Of a stretch of 64,000 nt of DNA, positions 7,680-17,706 are shown in pieces. Each line of letters begins with the position of its first letter. The first letter of the stretch is position 1. Where the stretch lies: contig JALHMF010000002.1 of the NCBI GenBank assembly GCA_022844205.1, positions 248,001 to 312,000 on the forward strand. The letters run 5' to 3'. Source of the DNA: Xanthobacteraceae bacterium. Its GTDB lineage: Bacteria > Pseudomonadota > Alphaproteobacteria > Rhizobiales > Xanthobacteraceae. The notes below the pieces were generated by a model. The model was not told where the DNA came from. It saw only the letters and a program-made list of their open reading frames with translations, and made no database searches. Position numbers and translations under genes: made by a program.

Positions 7680-8606
7680 TCAGGCCGTCAGCACGCCCGC
7701 CGGGGCGCGCGCGCGCAACTCGCGGCCGGCATCCGCACCGAGCTTCTCGGCATCGGCAACGAGTCCTTCGCGGCGCGTGTCGGCAAAATTCTTTCCGTCC
7801 GGGGAGATCACTAGTCCATAAAATGAAATACGTCCGTTCTCTAACTGCGCATGACCGGAAATCGGCGCACGGCAAGAACCGTCCAGTTCGGCGAGGAACG
7901 CGCGCTCCGTGCGAAGTGCGATCGAAGTGACCTCGTGATCGATGGCCGAAACGACTTTCGCCGTCGCGGAATCGCTGCTCCGGATTTCGATCGTTACAAC
8001 TCCCTGTCCGGCGGAAGGCGGAAATTCATTCGGGTCCAGAATTTCGGTTGCGCGATCAGCGAGGCCAAGCCGCCGCAAGCCGGCGAGCGCGAGAAGTGTC
8101 CCGTCGAACGAGCCGTTCGCGACTTTATCCAGCCGCGTATGCACATTGCCGCGCAGAAGTTTTGCTTCGATTCCCGGATTGAGCCGCTTCGCTAATGCGC
8201 TGCGCCGAACGGATGCCGTGCCAAGCACAGCGCCTGCCGGAAGCTCTTTCAGCGATTTCACCGCCCCGCCAATAAAAGCATCGCGCGGATCTTCGCGGGG
8301 CGGGCAGGCCGCCAGCCGCAAACCATCCGGCAGAAAGGTCGGCACATCCTTCGCCGAATGCACGGCAAGGTCGATCCGGCCATCAAGCAGGGCTTCTTCG
8401 ATCTCTTTCGTGAACAGCCCCTTGCCGCCGATATCGGCCAGCGGCCGGTCGTGCACCGTGTCGCCGGTCGTGCGCACGATCACGATCTCAAAATCGTCGG
8501 GCGAACGTCCGTGCGCGGCCGCTAGCAGCGCGCGCACGTTCTCGGATTGCGTCAAGGCAAGCGGACTTCCCCGCGTACCGATCCTGATCTTGTCTGTCCC
8601 AGCCAT
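7680..8606 (-). CDS. hemC: Hydroxymethylbilane synthase (porphobilinogen deaminase)
   Basis: This is a 308-residue HemC. It has [12 protein letters not shown] at the start, the catalytic Asp in AVHSAKDVP (Asp87) and Cys245 in GSCRAPI, which carries the dipyrromethane cofactor. It joins four porphobilinogens into hydroxymethylbilane. ATG 8606 (MAGTDKIR) is preferred over the in-frame ATG at 8627, because homologues begin next to KIRIGTRGS. It is first in the hemC-hemD-Mic60-hemY operon and diverges from tsaD across about 90 bases. Confidence 0.96.
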   Translation of the reverse strand: MAGTDKIRIGTRGSPLALTQSENVRALLAAAHGRSPDDFEIVIVRTTGDTVHDRPLADIGGKGLFTKEIEEALLDGRIDLAVHSAKDVPTFLPDGLRLAACPPREDPRDAFIGGAVKSLKELPAGAVLGTASVRRSALAKRLNPGIEAKLLRGNVHTRLDKVANGSFDGTLLALAGLRRLGLADRATEILDPNEFPPSAGQGVVTIEIRSSDSATAKVVSAIDHEVTSIALRTERAFLAELDGSCRAPISGHAQLENGRISFYGLVISPDGKNFADTRREGLVADAEKLGADAGRELRARAPAGVLTA

Positions 8607-8696
8607 GCTTTGTCTGGAATAGCACACTGTTGGGCGGGAACCGGAATTCCTGCTATGGGCTGGCCGGAAGGGCCGGCCGGCCCGCGGAAATATTTG

Positions 8697-9746
8697 ATGC
8701 TGGTTCTAGGGATCGAAACCACCTGCGACGAGACCGCGGCTGCCGTGGTGGAGCGCAGCGACGACGGCTTGGGGAGGATTCTTTCCGACGTCGTGGTTTC
8801 GCAGCTCGAACAGCATCGCGATTTTGGCGGCGTCGTACCCGAAATCGCCGCCCGTGCCCATGTCGAGCTTGTCGATAAAGTCATACGCCGGGCGATGGAA
8901 ACGGCCAACGTGGAGTTCTCCCAGCTCGATGCGGTCGCGGCGGCGGCCGGACCGGGACTGATCGGCGGCGTGATCGTCGGCCTCACTACCGGGAAGGCCA
9001 TTGCCCTTGCCATGGGCAAGCCACTGGTCGCGGTCAATCATCTTGAGGCGCATGCACTGACGGCACGGCTTACGAACCGGGTCGAGTTTCCCTATTTGCT
9101 GCTGCTGATTTCCGGCGGGCACACGCAGCTGGTCTCCGTTGAAGACATTGGCCGCTACACGTTGATTGGCACCACGGTCGATGACGCACTCGGCGAAGCC
9201 TTCGACAAGACGGCGAAGATGCTTGGCTTGCCTTATCCCGGCGGGCCGGAGGTGGAGCGCTGTGCCGCGAATGGCGATCCGCGCCGTTTCAATCTTCCAC
9301 GCCCGATGCAGGGGCGCCGCGAGCCAAATTTTTCGCTGTCGGGGCTCAAGACTGCGGTGCGGCTCGAAGCCGAACGCGTGAGCCCGCTCACGGTGAAAAC
9401 GATCAACGACCTCTGCGCAAGCTTTCAGGCAGCGATTGTGGATGTGCTCACCGATCGCGTTGGCGTGGCACTCAAGCTTCTCCAGCACGGTCCCTGGCGG
9501 CCGCGTGCGCTTGTGGTTGCAGGCGGCGTCGCGGCAAACAACACGATCCGCCGGTCCTTACAGGGTGTCGCCGACGCGATGTCCACCCTCCTCGTGATTC
9601 CGCCGCCGCAACTGTGCACCGACAACGGCGCGATGATCGCCTGGGCCGGTGCGGAACGGCTCGCTCGCGGCTTTTCCGACGGCCTCGACGCGAGCCCGCG
9701 CGCGCGCTGGCCGCTCGGTGCTTCGCCCATCCGCAAAACGGCCTGA
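8697..9746 (+). CDS. tsaD: tRNA N6-adenosine threonylcarbamoyltransferase TsaD
   Basis: This 349-residue Kae1/TsaD protein completes the t6A37 modification of tRNAs that read ANN codons. It transfers the threonylcarbamoyl group made by TsaC with TsaB/TsaE. Seen here are GIETTCDET at the N-terminus, the metal-binding HxxxH as His115/His119 in [16 protein letters not shown], and [10 protein letters not shown] near the end. The start is ATG 8697 (MLVLGIE); the frame is open upstream to 8547, but that part overlaps hemC and has no homology. It is the first gene of the tsaD-gpsA-YciI-EVE-DUF1761 run. Confidence 0.96.
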   Translation: MLVLGIETTCDETAAAVVERSDDGLGRILSDVVVSQLEQHRDFGGVVPEIAARAHVELVDKVIRRAMETANVEFSQLDAVAAAAGPGLIGGVIVGLTTGKAIALAMGKPLVAVNHLEAHALTARLTNRVEFPYLLLLISGGHTQLVSVEDIGRYTLIGTTVDDALGEAFDKTAKMLGLPYPGGPEVERCAANGDPRRFNLPRPMQGRREPNFSLSGLKTAVRLEAERVSPLTVKTINDLCASFQAAIVDVLTDRVGVALKLLQHGPWRPRALVVAGGVAANNTIRRSLQGVADAMSTLLVIPPPQLCTDNGAMIAWAGAERLARGFSDGLDASPRARWPLGASPIRKTA

Positions 9747-9752
9747 GTTCGC

Positions 9753-10745
9753 ATGGGCACTTCCAAATCAATTGGCGTGATCGGAGCCGGCGCCTGGGGC
9801 ACGGCACTCGCCAACACCGCAAGCCGCGCCGGCAATCAGGTCACTCTTTATGAGCGCGACCCTGAACTTGCCACGGCGATCGGGGGGAAACGCGTCAACG
9901 AACTTTTCCTGCCCGGTATTCCGCTGGAGCCTGGCGTTGCCATTTCTTCTTCTCCTCGCGAGATCGCCGCTTGCGATGTCATGCTGCTTGTGGTGCCGAC
10001 GCAGAACTGCCGCGAGGCGATGCGCTTGTTCGCGCCAGTATTGAAGGGACGCACGCCGGTTGTCGTGTGCGCCAAGGGCATCGAGCAGGGCACGCGCAAA
10101 TTCGTAACCGAGATTCTGGCCGAGGCCGCACCGCAATGTGTGCCCGCGATCCTATCGGGTCCAAGCTTCGCCTCCGACGTGGCGCGTGGACTGCCGACGG
10201 CCGTGACCCTCGCGGCGAACGACGAAGAACTTGCCGCTTCCCTTTCGGAAGCGCTGCGTTCGCCTGCTTTCCGCGTCTATCATACGAACGATGTCCGCGG
10301 CGTCGAGATCGGCGGCGCGGCAAAGAATGTGTATGCGATCGCGGCGGGGATTGCCGTGGGCCGCAAACTTGGCGCGAGCGCCCATGCGGCCCTCACCACC
10401 CGTGGCTTCGGCGAAATGGCACGGCTCGGGCGCACACTGGGCGCCCAGCCGGAAACTTTGATGGGACTTTCGGGTCTCGGCGATCTGATCCTGACCGCGT
10501 CTTCTCCGCAGTCGCGCAACTACGCATTCGGGGTGGCGCTGGGCGAGGGCAAAACCGTGGTGGAGGCCAGCGGCGGGAAACTTGCTGAAGGCAGCTTTAC
10601 CGCGTCGGTTCTTGTCGAACTCGCCCGCACGAATGGCATCGACATTCCGATCGCGGAAGCCGTGGATGACATTCTGCAAGGCAAGGCCGAAATCGGCGAG
10701 GCCATCGCCCGCCTGCTTGCCCGGCCTGTGGGTTCCGAAATCTGA
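9753..10745 (+). CDS. gpsA: NAD(P)-dependent glycerol-3-phosphate dehydrogenase
   Basis: This 330-residue enzyme reduces dihydroxyacetone phosphate to sn-glycerol 3-phosphate for phospholipid synthesis. The Rossmann signature [10 protein letters not shown] is at residues 11-20. The family segments [23 protein letters not shown] (with the catalytic lysine) and [11 protein letters not shown] are all present. It follows tsaD by 6 bases, a common pairing in alphaproteobacteria. Confidence 0.96.
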   Translation: MGTSKSIGVIGAGAWGTALANTASRAGNQVTLYERDPELATAIGGKRVNELFLPGIPLEPGVAISSSPREIAACDVMLLVVPTQNCREAMRLFAPVLKGRTPVVVCAKGIEQGTRKFVTEILAEAAPQCVPAILSGPSFASDVARGLPTAVTLAANDEELAASLSEALRSPAFRVYHTNDVRGVEIGGAAKNVYAIAAGIAVGRKLGASAHAALTTRGFGEMARLGRTLGAQPETLMGLSGLGDLILTASSPQSRNYAFGVALGEGKTVVEASGGKLAEGSFTASVLVELARTNGIDIPIAEAVDDILQGKAEIGEAIARLLARPVGSEI

Positions 10746-10807
10746 AACTGGCCGGTGGACGTACAAGTCCGGAGTGAATAGCTTTGCCGTGATTCCCGGA
10801 GACCGCG

Positions 10808-11098
10808 ATGCATTTTGTCGCCCTTTGCCTCGACAAGCCCGACAGCCAACCAGTAAGACTCGCGAACCGCGCCGCCCATCTGGATTATCTGCGCGCGAAA
10901 TCCGGTTCGATTGAAGTATGCGGACCACTGCTCAGCGATGACGGTGAGACCATGATCGGCTCACTATTGATCCTTCAAGCAAGCGACAAGGACGCCGCCG
11001 AAAAAATCCTGGCAGAGGATCCCTACCAGAAGGCAAATCTTTTCAGCTCGGTCGAACTCCGCCCATGGCGGTGGGTCGTCGGCAAGCCGGGCACCTGA
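10808..11098 (+). CDS. YciI family protein
   Basis: This 96-residue single-domain ferredoxin-like-fold protein of the YciI/DGPF type has the family's conserved HLDYL (in place of H.AYL), a central G.L..DDG.. stretch, and SLLILQASDKDAAEKILAEDPY, where DP follows the helix. YciI domains are suspected enzymes or sensors with a His-Asp pair, but their reaction is mostly unknown. It ends just before the EVE-domain gene, suggesting co-transcription. Confidence 0.88.
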   Translation: MHFVALCLDKPDSQPVRLANRAAHLDYLRAKSGSIEVCGPLLSDDGETMIGSLLILQASDKDAAEKILAEDPYQKANLFSSVELRPWRWVVGKPGT

Positions 11099-11101
11099 GC
11101 G

Positions 11102-11521
11102 ATGGCGTATTGGCTGATCAAGAGCGAGCCCGGCACCTGGTCCTGGGACGACCAGGTGAAAGCCGGCGCCAAGGGCACCGGCTGGGAAGGTGTCCGCAAT
11201 CATCAAGCCAAGCAGAATATGACGAAGATGAAGAACGGAGACCGCGCCTTCTTCTATCATTCCGGCGAGGAAAAGAGCGTCGTCGGCATGGCTGAGATCA
11301 TTGGCGAGTATCGGCCAGATCCGAGCGACAAGACCGGTAAATTCGGAATGGTGGTCGTGAAGGCAATCTCGCCCATGCCCATGCCGGTGACGCTCACCAT
11401 GTGCAAGCAAGAAAAAGCCCTCGCCAAAATGGCGCTGCTGAACAATTCTCGTCTCTCCGTGCAGCCCGTCAGTGCCGCGGAATGGGCAGCAGTCTGCAAA
11501 CTCGGCGGCTGCAAGCCGTAA
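11102..11521 (+). CDS. EVE domain-containing protein
   Basis: This 139-residue protein is a single EVE (PUA-like) domain, as in human THYN1. It has the opening YWLIKSEPGTWSWDD, the GVRNHQAKQNM segment that lines the pocket, GDRAFFYHSG, and VVGMAEI. EVE domains are thought to recognise modified bases in DNA or RNA; the ligand here is unknown. It starts 3 bases after the YciI gene. In alphaproteobacteria the YciI-EVE pair is a recurrent neighbour of gpsA. Confidence 0.93.
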   Translation: MAYWLIKSEPGTWSWDDQVKAGAKGTGWEGVRNHQAKQNMTKMKNGDRAFFYHSGEEKSVVGMAEIIGEYRPDPSDKTGKFGMVVVKAISPMPMPVTLTMCKQEKALAKMALLNNSRLSVQPVSAAEWAAVCKLGGCKP

Positions 11522-11543
11522 TGCAGCCGGAGAGGAAACCGAT

Positions 11544-11939
11544 ATGAGCATGAATTATCTCGCGGTAGTTCTTGCAGCCCTCGCGGCATTCCTGTTTGGC
11601 GCCGTCTATTACCGCACGCTTTCCAAGCATTGGCTGAAGGCGAGCGGAGTGCAGCGCTCGCAGGTGCAGGGCCACCCAGCCAGTCTCTACATCACCACCA
11701 TTGTCGCCGAACTCGGGATGGCTTTCATGCTTGCCGGCCTGATCGCGCATCTCGGACCCGTCAACGTCCGCGGCGGCATGGTCACGGCGGCGCATGTCTG
11801 GGTCGCTTTCGTCGTGACAGTGATCGCCGTCAACAACGCATTCGGGATGCGCCCGGCCATGCTCACGATCATCGATTCCGGTCACTGGCTCGGTGTGCTG
11901 CTGATCATGGGTGCCGTAATCGGCGCTTTTGGCTCGTAA
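11544..11939 (+). CDS. DUF1761 domain membrane protein
   Basis: This 131-residue protein has four predicted hydrophobic segments and the DUF1761 features near the N-terminus (FLFGAVYYRTLSKHWLKASG). The function of the family is unknown. ATG 11544 is preceded by GGAGAGGAAACC, a good ribosome site. The frame extends upstream into the EVE gene but without homology. It is last in the tsaD-led run. An unused strong Shine-Dalgarno-like AAGGAGG follows its stop. Confidence 0.85.
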   Translation: MSMNYLAVVLAALAAFLFGAVYYRTLSKHWLKASGVQRSQVQGHPASLYITTIVAELGMAFMLAGLIAHLGPVNVRGGMVTAAHVWVAFVVTVIAVNNAFGMRPAMLTIIDSGHWLGVLLIMGAVIGAFGS

Positions 11940-11988
11940 TTCCAAGGAGGATTTGCCGCACGGCAACCAAAGTCGAGGGTCTTGTTCC

Positions 11989-12018
11989 TTGTCCTGAAAG
12001 CGCTGTTTTTGCTTATAT
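11989..12018 (+). promoter_or_regulatory. Possible promoter of acs
   Basis: TTGTCC (11989-11994) and TTATAT (12013-12018) with an 18-base spacer fit a weak sigma-70-type promoter. They lie in the 141-base gap before acs, which is locally AT-richer than the genes. No operator was recognised. Confidence 0.3.
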
Positions 12019-12080
12019 GGGGCGACTTTATAAAAACGGCGGGCAGCAAAGCTGACCCGTCAGTCGAGTAGGGGGAAACG

Positions 12081-14030
12081 ATGTCCGAGAAAGTGTACGA
12101 GGTCCCGGCTGACTGGAAGAGCCGCGCCTATCTGGACGACGCCAAGTACAAGGAAATGTACGCGCGCTCCATCAAGGATCCTGCTGCGTTCTGGGCGGCC
12201 GAGGCGCAGCGTCTCCACTGGTTCAAGAAACCGACCAAGATCAAGAACACCTCCTTCGCGCAGGAGAATGTCTCGATCAAATGGTTCGAGGATGGCGTCA
12301 CCAACGCCGCCTACAACTGCATTGACCGCCATCTGGAAAAACGCGGCGATCAGGTCGCGATCATCTGGGAGGGTGACGATCCGAAAGACGACAAGAAGAT
12401 CACCTATAAACAACTTCACGCCGAAGTCTGCCGCTTCGCCAATGTGCTGAAGGCGCAAGGCGTCAAGAAGGGCGACCGCGTCACCATCTACATGCCGATG
12501 ATTCTGGAGGCGGCCTATTCGATGCTCGCCTGCGCGCGCATCGGCGCGATCCACTCGGTCGTGTTCGGCGGGTTCTCGCCGGACAGCCTCGCCGGCCGCA
12601 TCGACGACTGCAAATCCACCGTCGTCGTCACCGCGGATGAGGGTCTCCGTGGCGGCAAGAAAGTTCCGCTGAAAGCCAACACCGACGCCGCCTGCGACAA
12701 GGCCGGCGGCGTGAAATCGGTCATCGTCGTAAAGCGCACCGGCGCCAAGATTGAGATGAAAGCCGGCCGCGACGTCTATTACGACGAAGCAGCAAAAGCC
12801 GTTTCCGCCGATTGCCCGTGCGAACCCATGAACGCGGAAGATCCGTTGTTCATCCTCTACACCTCGGGCTCCACCGGAAAACCGAAGGGCGTATTGCACA
12901 CCACCGGCGGTTATTCGCTCTACGCCGCGATGACGCACAAATATGTCTTCGACTATCACGACGGCGATATTTACTGGTGCACCGCCGATGTCGGCTGGGT
13001 GACGGGCCACTCGTATATTCTCTATGGTCCGCTTGGAAACGGCGCGACTACATTAATGTTCGAAGGCGTGCCGAATTACCCGAGCATGTCGCGCTTCTGG
13101 GATGTCTGCGACAAGCACAAGGTCAATATCTTCTACACCGCCCCCACCGCGATCCGCGCGCTGATGCAGGCGGGGGATGAGCCGGTGAAGAAGACGAGCC
13201 GCAAGTCACTTCGTCTGCTCGGCTCTGTCGGCGAGCCAATCAATCCGGAAGCCTGGGAGTGGTATTATCGTGTCGTCGGCGACAACCGCTGCCCGATCGT
13301 CGATACCTGGTGGCAGACGGAGACGGGCGGCATTTTGATTACGCCGCTGCCGGGTGCCACCAAACTGAAGCCTGGGTCCGCCACGCGGCCGTTCTTTGGC
13401 ATCATTCCGGAAATCGTCGACGCCAACGGTGTCGTGCAGCAGGGCGCCACCACCGGCAATCTCTGTATCGCCGATTCGTGGCCGGGGCAGATGCGCACGG
13501 TGTATGGCGACCACGAGCGTTTCGTGGACACCTATTTCAAGACCTATCCCGGCAAATACTTCACCGGAGACGGCTGCCGCCGCGATGAAGACGGCTACTA
13601 CTGGATTACCGGCCGCGTGGACGACGTGATCAACGTCTCGGGCCATCGCATGGGCACGGCGGAAGTGGAAAGTGCCCTTGTCGCGCACACGAAGGTTTCC
13701 GAAGCCGCGGTTGTCGGCTATCCGCACGACATCAAGGGCCAGGGCATTTACGCCTATGTCACGCTGATGGCGGGCGAAAAGCCGACGGAAGAACTGCGCA
13801 AGGAACTCGTGGCTTGGGTCCGCAAGGAAATCGGCGCGATCGCATCACCCGATCTGATCCAGTTCGCGCCGGGCCTGCCCAAGACGCGCTCCGGCAAGAT
13901 CATGCGCCGCATCCTGCGCAAGATCGCCGAGGACGAATTCAGCAACCTGGGTGATACCTCGACGCTCGCCGATCCCGCCGTGGTCGACGACCTCGTCAAC
14001 AACCGGCAGAACAAGCGCAAGAGCGCCTGA
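12081..14030 (+). CDS. acs: Acetyl-CoA synthetase (acetate--CoA ligase)
   Basis: This 649-residue AMP-forming enzyme makes acetyl-CoA from acetate, ATP and CoA. The phosphate-binding loop [11 protein letters not shown] begins near residue 260. WWQTETGG is the adenylation motif, and the catalytic lysine is Lys606 in TRSGKIMRR, the residue that is acetylated to switch Acs off in other bacteria. Length and motifs are those of Acs throughout. A GGGGGAAACG ribosome site precedes ATG 12081. It stands alone in the plus direction. Confidence 0.97.
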   Translation: MSEKVYEVPADWKSRAYLDDAKYKEMYARSIKDPAAFWAAEAQRLHWFKKPTKIKNTSFAQENVSIKWFEDGVTNAAYNCIDRHLEKRGDQVAIIWEGDDPKDDKKITYKQLHAEVCRFANVLKAQGVKKGDRVTIYMPMILEAAYSMLACARIGAIHSVVFGGFSPDSLAGRIDDCKSTVVVTADEGLRGGKKVPLKANTDAACDKAGGVKSVIVVKRTGAKIEMKAGRDVYYDEAAKAVSADCPCEPMNAEDPLFILYTSGSTGKPKGVLHTTGGYSLYAAMTHKYVFDYHDGDIYWCTADVGWVTGHSYILYGPLGNGATTLMFEGVPNYPSMSRFWDVCDKHKVNIFYTAPTAIRALMQAGDEPVKKTSRKSLRLLGSVGEPINPEAWEWYYRVVGDNRCPIVDTWWQTETGGILITPLPGATKLKPGSATRPFFGIIPEIVDANGVVQQGATTGNLCIADSWPGQMRTVYGDHERFVDTYFKTYPGKYFTGDGCRRDEDGYYWITGRVDDVINVSGHRMGTAEVESALVAHTKVSEAAVVGYPHDIKGQGIYAYVTLMAGEKPTEELRKELVAWVRKEIGAIASPDLIQFAPGLPKTRSGKIMRRILRKIAEDEFSNLGDTSTLADPAVVDDLVNNRQNKRKSA

Positions 14031-14250
14031 TTTTGATCATTCCGGGCGGTCGGCGGACCCAATCCGAATCCATCTGCATGCCTGTACGATCTGGCTGCGT
14101 GAGACGCGTACCGCATTGAGCCGGCTTGCATCGTTCAGGAAAAAGCCGCCGGGCCTTCACGGCGGCGGCTGCGAGCTTCGGCGCAGTCAATAGTGCGGCG
14201 AAAGCCGCCCCTGTCTGCAGCAGTTTCCGTCTGGAAAATTTCAGGCGCAC
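13996..14250 (-). pseudogene. Orphan Tat-type signal peptide (possible gene remnant)
   Basis: A GTG-started frame on the minus strand opens with a textbook twin-arginine leader: SRRKLLQTG, a hydrophobic AAFAALL stretch and PKLAAAA as a cleavage site. After about residue 40 the protein becomes low-complexity without homology, and its last 35 bases overlap the 3' end of acs. It lies just downstream of the extensin-like gene. I read it as the 5' remnant of an exported protein whose body has been lost; a small exported protein is the alternative. Confidence 0.3.
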
Positions 14251-14287
14251 GCCCCGCCCCGAGATTCACGCGCGGACGACGTTGCGC

Positions 14288-14968
14288 TTAACGGCAAACG
14301 TCCGCAAGCCGCATGTCGACATGGAAGTGATTGCTGTGGGCGGCGTCGTGATCGGGCGAGAGCACGGTGCCGAATATCCGGCAGGCCCCCTTGCGGACAT
14401 CGCGCAGGAAGCGGCCTTTGGCGCCTTCATCCTTCCAGTCCTTTCCGATGTTGATGACAGTGCCGCCTTCGACCGTGAAGCCCGCAATATCAATTGCGTT
14501 CGCGAAAGCATGCTCGCTCAGGCGGCCCAATTTCTCGCGGTTGACGTTCCGGCAGGAATACGTGCCGACATGACGCACGGACATCAGTTTTTTGCCGAAA
14601 TGTTCCTGCGCCGCCGGTATCAGCACATGCCGTTCCCACAGCAGAACGCCGAGCAGCGCCGGACAGCGCAGCATGATGTTGCTGCCGTAGCGCACGCCTG
14701 AATTCATCAATTGTGCCGCGTCGTCATACCCGCAACCGTTCTCACGCTTTTCCGGCTGCATACGCCGGAAATCAATCTTGTTGCGCTCGAGTGCTGAAAA
14801 GCAGCGCTCGGGATCGCGCTTCAGAAGCTGAAGATGCAGCTTGGTGAGATAACCCGGCGGCTCTTCTAGATCGAAAGGCTTGATGTATTCGAGGAGCGCC
14901 AGACCGAGAAAAATTCCCGTGAGCCCGATCAGAATCGTGAACCAGACGCGGCGGAACGAGTGCGTCAT
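14288..14968 (-). CDS. Extensin-like C-terminal domain protein
   Basis: This 226-residue protein has one N-terminal membrane anchor (about 9-28) and an Extensin-like_C domain. That bacterial family is related to LAS/M15-type peptidases despite its plant-derived name. Likely metal ligands are seen in [14 protein letters not shown] and NHFHVDM. Four or more cysteines (ERC, NGCGY, YSCR, GAC) could form periplasmic disulphides. A role in peptidoglycan or envelope processing is inferred from the fold only. Confidence 0.85.
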   Translation of the reverse strand: MTHSFRRVWFTILIGLTGIFLGLALLEYIKPFDLEEPPGYLTKLHLQLLKRDPERCFSALERNKIDFRRMQPEKRENGCGYDDAAQLMNSGVRYGSNIMLRCPALLGVLLWERHVLIPAAQEHFGKKLMSVRHVGTYSCRNVNREKLGRLSEHAFANAIDIAGFTVEGGTVINIGKDWKDEGAKGRFLRDVRKGACRIFGTVLSPDHDAAHSNHFHVDMRLADVCR

Positions 14969-14980
14969 GCAAAAGCGCGC

Positions 14981-15172
14981 TCAGGAAAAATCGCTGGCAA
15001 TTCCCTTCACTTCCCAATCGCCGTAGCGGACGGGATCGGGCCCGTCGCGCCCGCCTGTTTCCTTCGGCGCGGCTTTCCGCTGCGCCTCGGCATCGGCGCG
15101 GCGTGCGGCCGCTTCGGCGAGCGCCCGCTCTGCTGCGGCTTTCTTTCTGGCGCCTTTTTCTGCGTCGCTCAT
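14981..15172 (-). CDS. DUF1674 protein (SdhAF4-like succinate dehydrogenase assembly factor)
   Basis: This is a 63-residue protein with an Ala/Arg/Lys-rich helical N-terminus and the signature [17 protein letters not shown] near the C-terminus, which defines DUF1674. The eukaryotic members are SDHAF4/Sdh8, which bind flavinylated SdhA and help assemble complex II; the bacterial role is inferred from that. The start could be ATG 15172 or 15187; I chose 15172, where the family usually begins. It lies 12 bases upstream of the extensin-like gene. Confidence 0.85.
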   Translation of the reverse strand: MSDAEKGARKKAAAERALAEAAARRADAEAQRKAAPKETGGRDGPDPVRYGDWEVKGIASDFS

Positions 15173-15289
15173 GGCTTCCCAGAACACTTATGGAGGCCCG
15201 CTGGTCAAGTCTTGCACGGACGCCTTTGCCATCCCATCTTTTATCGGGGCGAAAACGTGCGGCTTACGCCGTTGTTCCCGGAGGAAACG

Positions 15290-16201
15290 ATGAACTACAT
15301 GAAGACCGCCATCCTGCTCGCCGGTCTGACCGCCCTGTTCATGGGCGTCGGCTTCATGATTGGCGGCGAAGGCGGGATGATCATCGCCTTTCTTGTCGCC
15401 GCTGGCATGAATTTCTTTGCCTATTGGGGTGCCGACAAGATGGTGCTCTCGATGCACGGCGCGCGCGAGGTTGACGACCAGACCGCGCCCGAATTCGTCA
15501 GCCTGGTCCGCGAACTGGCACAACGCGCGAACCTGCCGATGCCGAAAGTCTACGTGATGGACAACCCGCAGCCAAACGCGTTTGCGACCGGGCGCAATCC
15601 GCAGAATTCCGCCGTCGCCGCCACCACCGGGCTGCTCAACTCGCTTTCACGCGACGAGATCGCGGGCGTGATGGCGCACGAGCTCGCGCATGTGAAGAAC
15701 CGCGACACGCTGATCATGACGATCACGGCGACAATCGCCGGTGCCATTTCCATGCTCGCCAATTTCGGCATGTTCTTCGGCGGCAACCGCAACAACAATC
15801 CGCTGGGAGCCATCGGCACCATTGCCATGGTGATCCTTGCTCCGATCGCCGCCATGGTCGTGCAGATGGCGATCAGCCGCTCGCGCGAATACGTAGCCGA
15901 CCGCGCCGGCGCCGAGATCAGCGGCAAGCCGATGGCGCTTGCCTCGGCGCTCGCCAAGATCTCCAACATGGCGCACCAGATTCCGAACGAGACGGCGGAA
16001 GCGTCACCCGCCACCGCGCATCTATTCATCATCAATCCGCTCTCAGGCGAGCGCATGGACAACCTGTTCTCCACCCACCCCGCAACCGAGAACCGCATCG
16101 CCGAGTTGCAGAAGCTCGCGGGGACAATGGGTCAGGGCGGCGGCATGGCGCCGTCCTCCGGCAGTGGACCCTGGTCGAAACGAGGCGGTCCGTGGGGCTG
16201 A
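15290..16201 (+). CDS. htpX: Zinc metalloprotease HtpX
   Basis: This 303-residue M48 membrane protease has two N-terminal membrane segments, the zinc motif HELAH (residues 130-134), two further hydrophobic segments and the third-ligand region [13 protein letters not shown]. HtpX degrades misfolded inner-membrane proteins together with FtsH. ATG 15290 follows GAGGAAACG. The open frame upstream to 14960 is not conserved and overlaps the DUF1674 gene. It is followed 34 bases later by rsmB, as in many rhizobia. Confidence 0.95.
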   Translation: MNYMKTAILLAGLTALFMGVGFMIGGEGGMIIAFLVAAGMNFFAYWGADKMVLSMHGAREVDDQTAPEFVSLVRELAQRANLPMPKVYVMDNPQPNAFATGRNPQNSAVAATTGLLNSLSRDEIAGVMAHELAHVKNRDTLIMTITATIAGAISMLANFGMFFGGNRNNNPLGAIGTIAMVILAPIAAMVVQMAISRSREYVADRAGAEISGKPMALASALAKISNMAHQIPNETAEASPATAHLFIINPLSGERMDNLFSTHPATENRIAELQKLAGTMGQGGGMAPSSGSGPWSKRGGPWG

Positions 16202-16235
16202 GTTGCACTAAGGGCGCGCTGCGTTAAGAACAGGC

Positions 16236-17606
16236 GTGGTCAAAGCCAGACAACGCGCGCCCCAGCCAAAAACGCAGAAGAGCGTTCAGCCTCCCGCAGA
16301 AGTGCAGGGCTTCGCCGCACGCAAAGTCGCGGCCGAGGCGCTCGTCGCCGTTCTGAAGAACCGCCGGCCGCTGGACGAGACACTCGACTCTGCGCATGGT
16401 CTCTCGGACATCCGCGACCTAACCGACCGCGATCGGGCACTCGTTCGCATGTTGACGGCAACGGTGCTGCGCCGCCTTGGCTCGCTGCGGGCGATCATCA
16501 ACGCGCTTGCTGAACGCGGCCTGCCGAAGGATGCGCCGCTGCTTGAGCCTGCCTTGTTGCTGGGTGCAGCACAGATTCTTTTTTTGGACGTACCGGATCA
16601 CGCCGCGGTCGATCTCTCCGTGCGGCTCGCTTCGCTGGAACGCGGCGGCCGCTACAAGAATATGACCAACGCGATTCTGCGGCGGATTGCGCGCGACCGC
16701 GACAGCCTGCTGCAACAATACGAAGGGGAAGCTGACACGCCGCCATGGATGTTTGAACGCTGGCAAAAGCACTACGGAAATGAAACTGCGCACGCCATTG
16801 CCGCCGCGCACCGACTGGAGCCGCCGCTCGATCTGAGTGTGAAAAGTGATGCGGCTGCCTGGGCGGAAAAACTGGGCGGAAAAATGCTGCCGAACGGAAC
16901 CGTCCGGCTTTCTTCAGGCGGCCATGTGGTTGAATTTCCCGGGTATGAAGAAGGCGAATGGTGGGTTCAGGACGCGGCGGCGTCTTTGCCGGTCCGTTTG
17001 CTTGGGAACGTCAAGGATTTGCGAGTCGCGGATCTCTGCGCCGCACCCGGCGGGAAGACCGCCCAGCTTGCAGCAATGGGCGCGAAGGTCACGGCGGTGG
17101 ACCGTTCGGAGAACCGCCTGAAGCGGCTGCAAGCGAATCTGGAACGGTTGCATCTTTCCGCGAAAGTGATCACCGCCAACGCAGCGGAGTGGAAAAGCGA
17201 ACCCTTCGATGCGGTTTTGCTCGATGCGCCGTGTTCCGCCACTGGCACGATCCGGCGGCATCCGGAAATTCTCTGGCAGAAGCGCCCTGATGACCTGTCG
17301 GCACTCATCACCTTGCAGGAAAGACTCCTCGACAACGCCGCCATACTGACAAAACCGGAAGGCTTGCTGGTATATGCGACCTGCTCGCTTGAGCCGGAAG
17401 AATCCGAGCAGCAGATTGAAAAATTCCTGTCGCGGAATCTAGATTTTGTTCGCATACCGGTCCGTGTGGATGAAATTGGTGGATTCGAATCACTCGTCTC
17501 GCCGCAGGGCGACCTGCGCACGCTGCCCTGTCACCTGCCGAATCCAGAGCCTCGCATGAGCGGCTGCGACGGCTTCTTTTCCTCGCGATTGCAACGGCTT
17601 CCCTGA
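16236..17606 (+). CDS. rsmB: 16S rRNA cytosine-C5 methyltransferase, RsmB family
   Basis: This 456-residue protein has an N-terminal NusB-like helical domain (about 25-150, AARKVAAEALVAVL onward) and a C-terminal methyltransferase domain. The SAM-binding part is DLCAAPGGKTAQLA. The two cysteines typical of RNA m5C enzymes are in LDAPCSATGT and VYATCSLEPEE. It is expected to methylate C967 of 16S rRNA. GTG at 16236 is the start. The next gene, heparinase-like, lies 100 bases downstream across a small hairpin (GGGCGG/CCGCCC). Confidence 0.92.
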   Translation: MVKARQRAPQPKTQKSVQPPAEVQGFAARKVAAEALVAVLKNRRPLDETLDSAHGLSDIRDLTDRDRALVRMLTATVLRRLGSLRAIINALAERGLPKDAPLLEPALLLGAAQILFLDVPDHAAVDLSVRLASLERGGRYKNMTNAILRRIARDRDSLLQQYEGEADTPPWMFERWQKHYGNETAHAIAAAHRLEPPLDLSVKSDAAAWAEKLGGKMLPNGTVRLSSGGHVVEFPGYEEGEWWVQDAAASLPVRLLGNVKDLRVADLCAAPGGKTAQLAAMGAKVTAVDRSENRLKRLQANLERLHLSAKVITANAAEWKSEPFDAVLLDAPCSATGTIRRHPEILWQKRPDDLSALITLQERLLDNAAILTKPEGLLVYATCSLEPEESEQQIEKFLSRNLDFVRIPVRVDEIGGFESLVSPQGDLRTLPCHLPNPEPRMSGCDGFFSSRLQRLP

Positions 17607-17706
17607 ACAGCCAATCCAAAGTGGACAGCGGACTCGCGTCCGATATGTTGTCGCCGGGGGAAGCGGGGCGGAAGCCGCCCTTGGGGGAGTAATAAGGTGA
17701 TCGCGA

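Noticed and set aside
12060-13010. A 316-residue antisense ORF opposite acs
   Set aside because: Acs is full length with intact motifs; the antisense frame has no homology or start site support.
17607-17706. Hairpin GGGCGG/CCGCCC between rsmB and the heparinase-like gene as a terminator
   Set aside because: Short stem with three-base loop and no following T run; not convincing as a rho-independent terminator.
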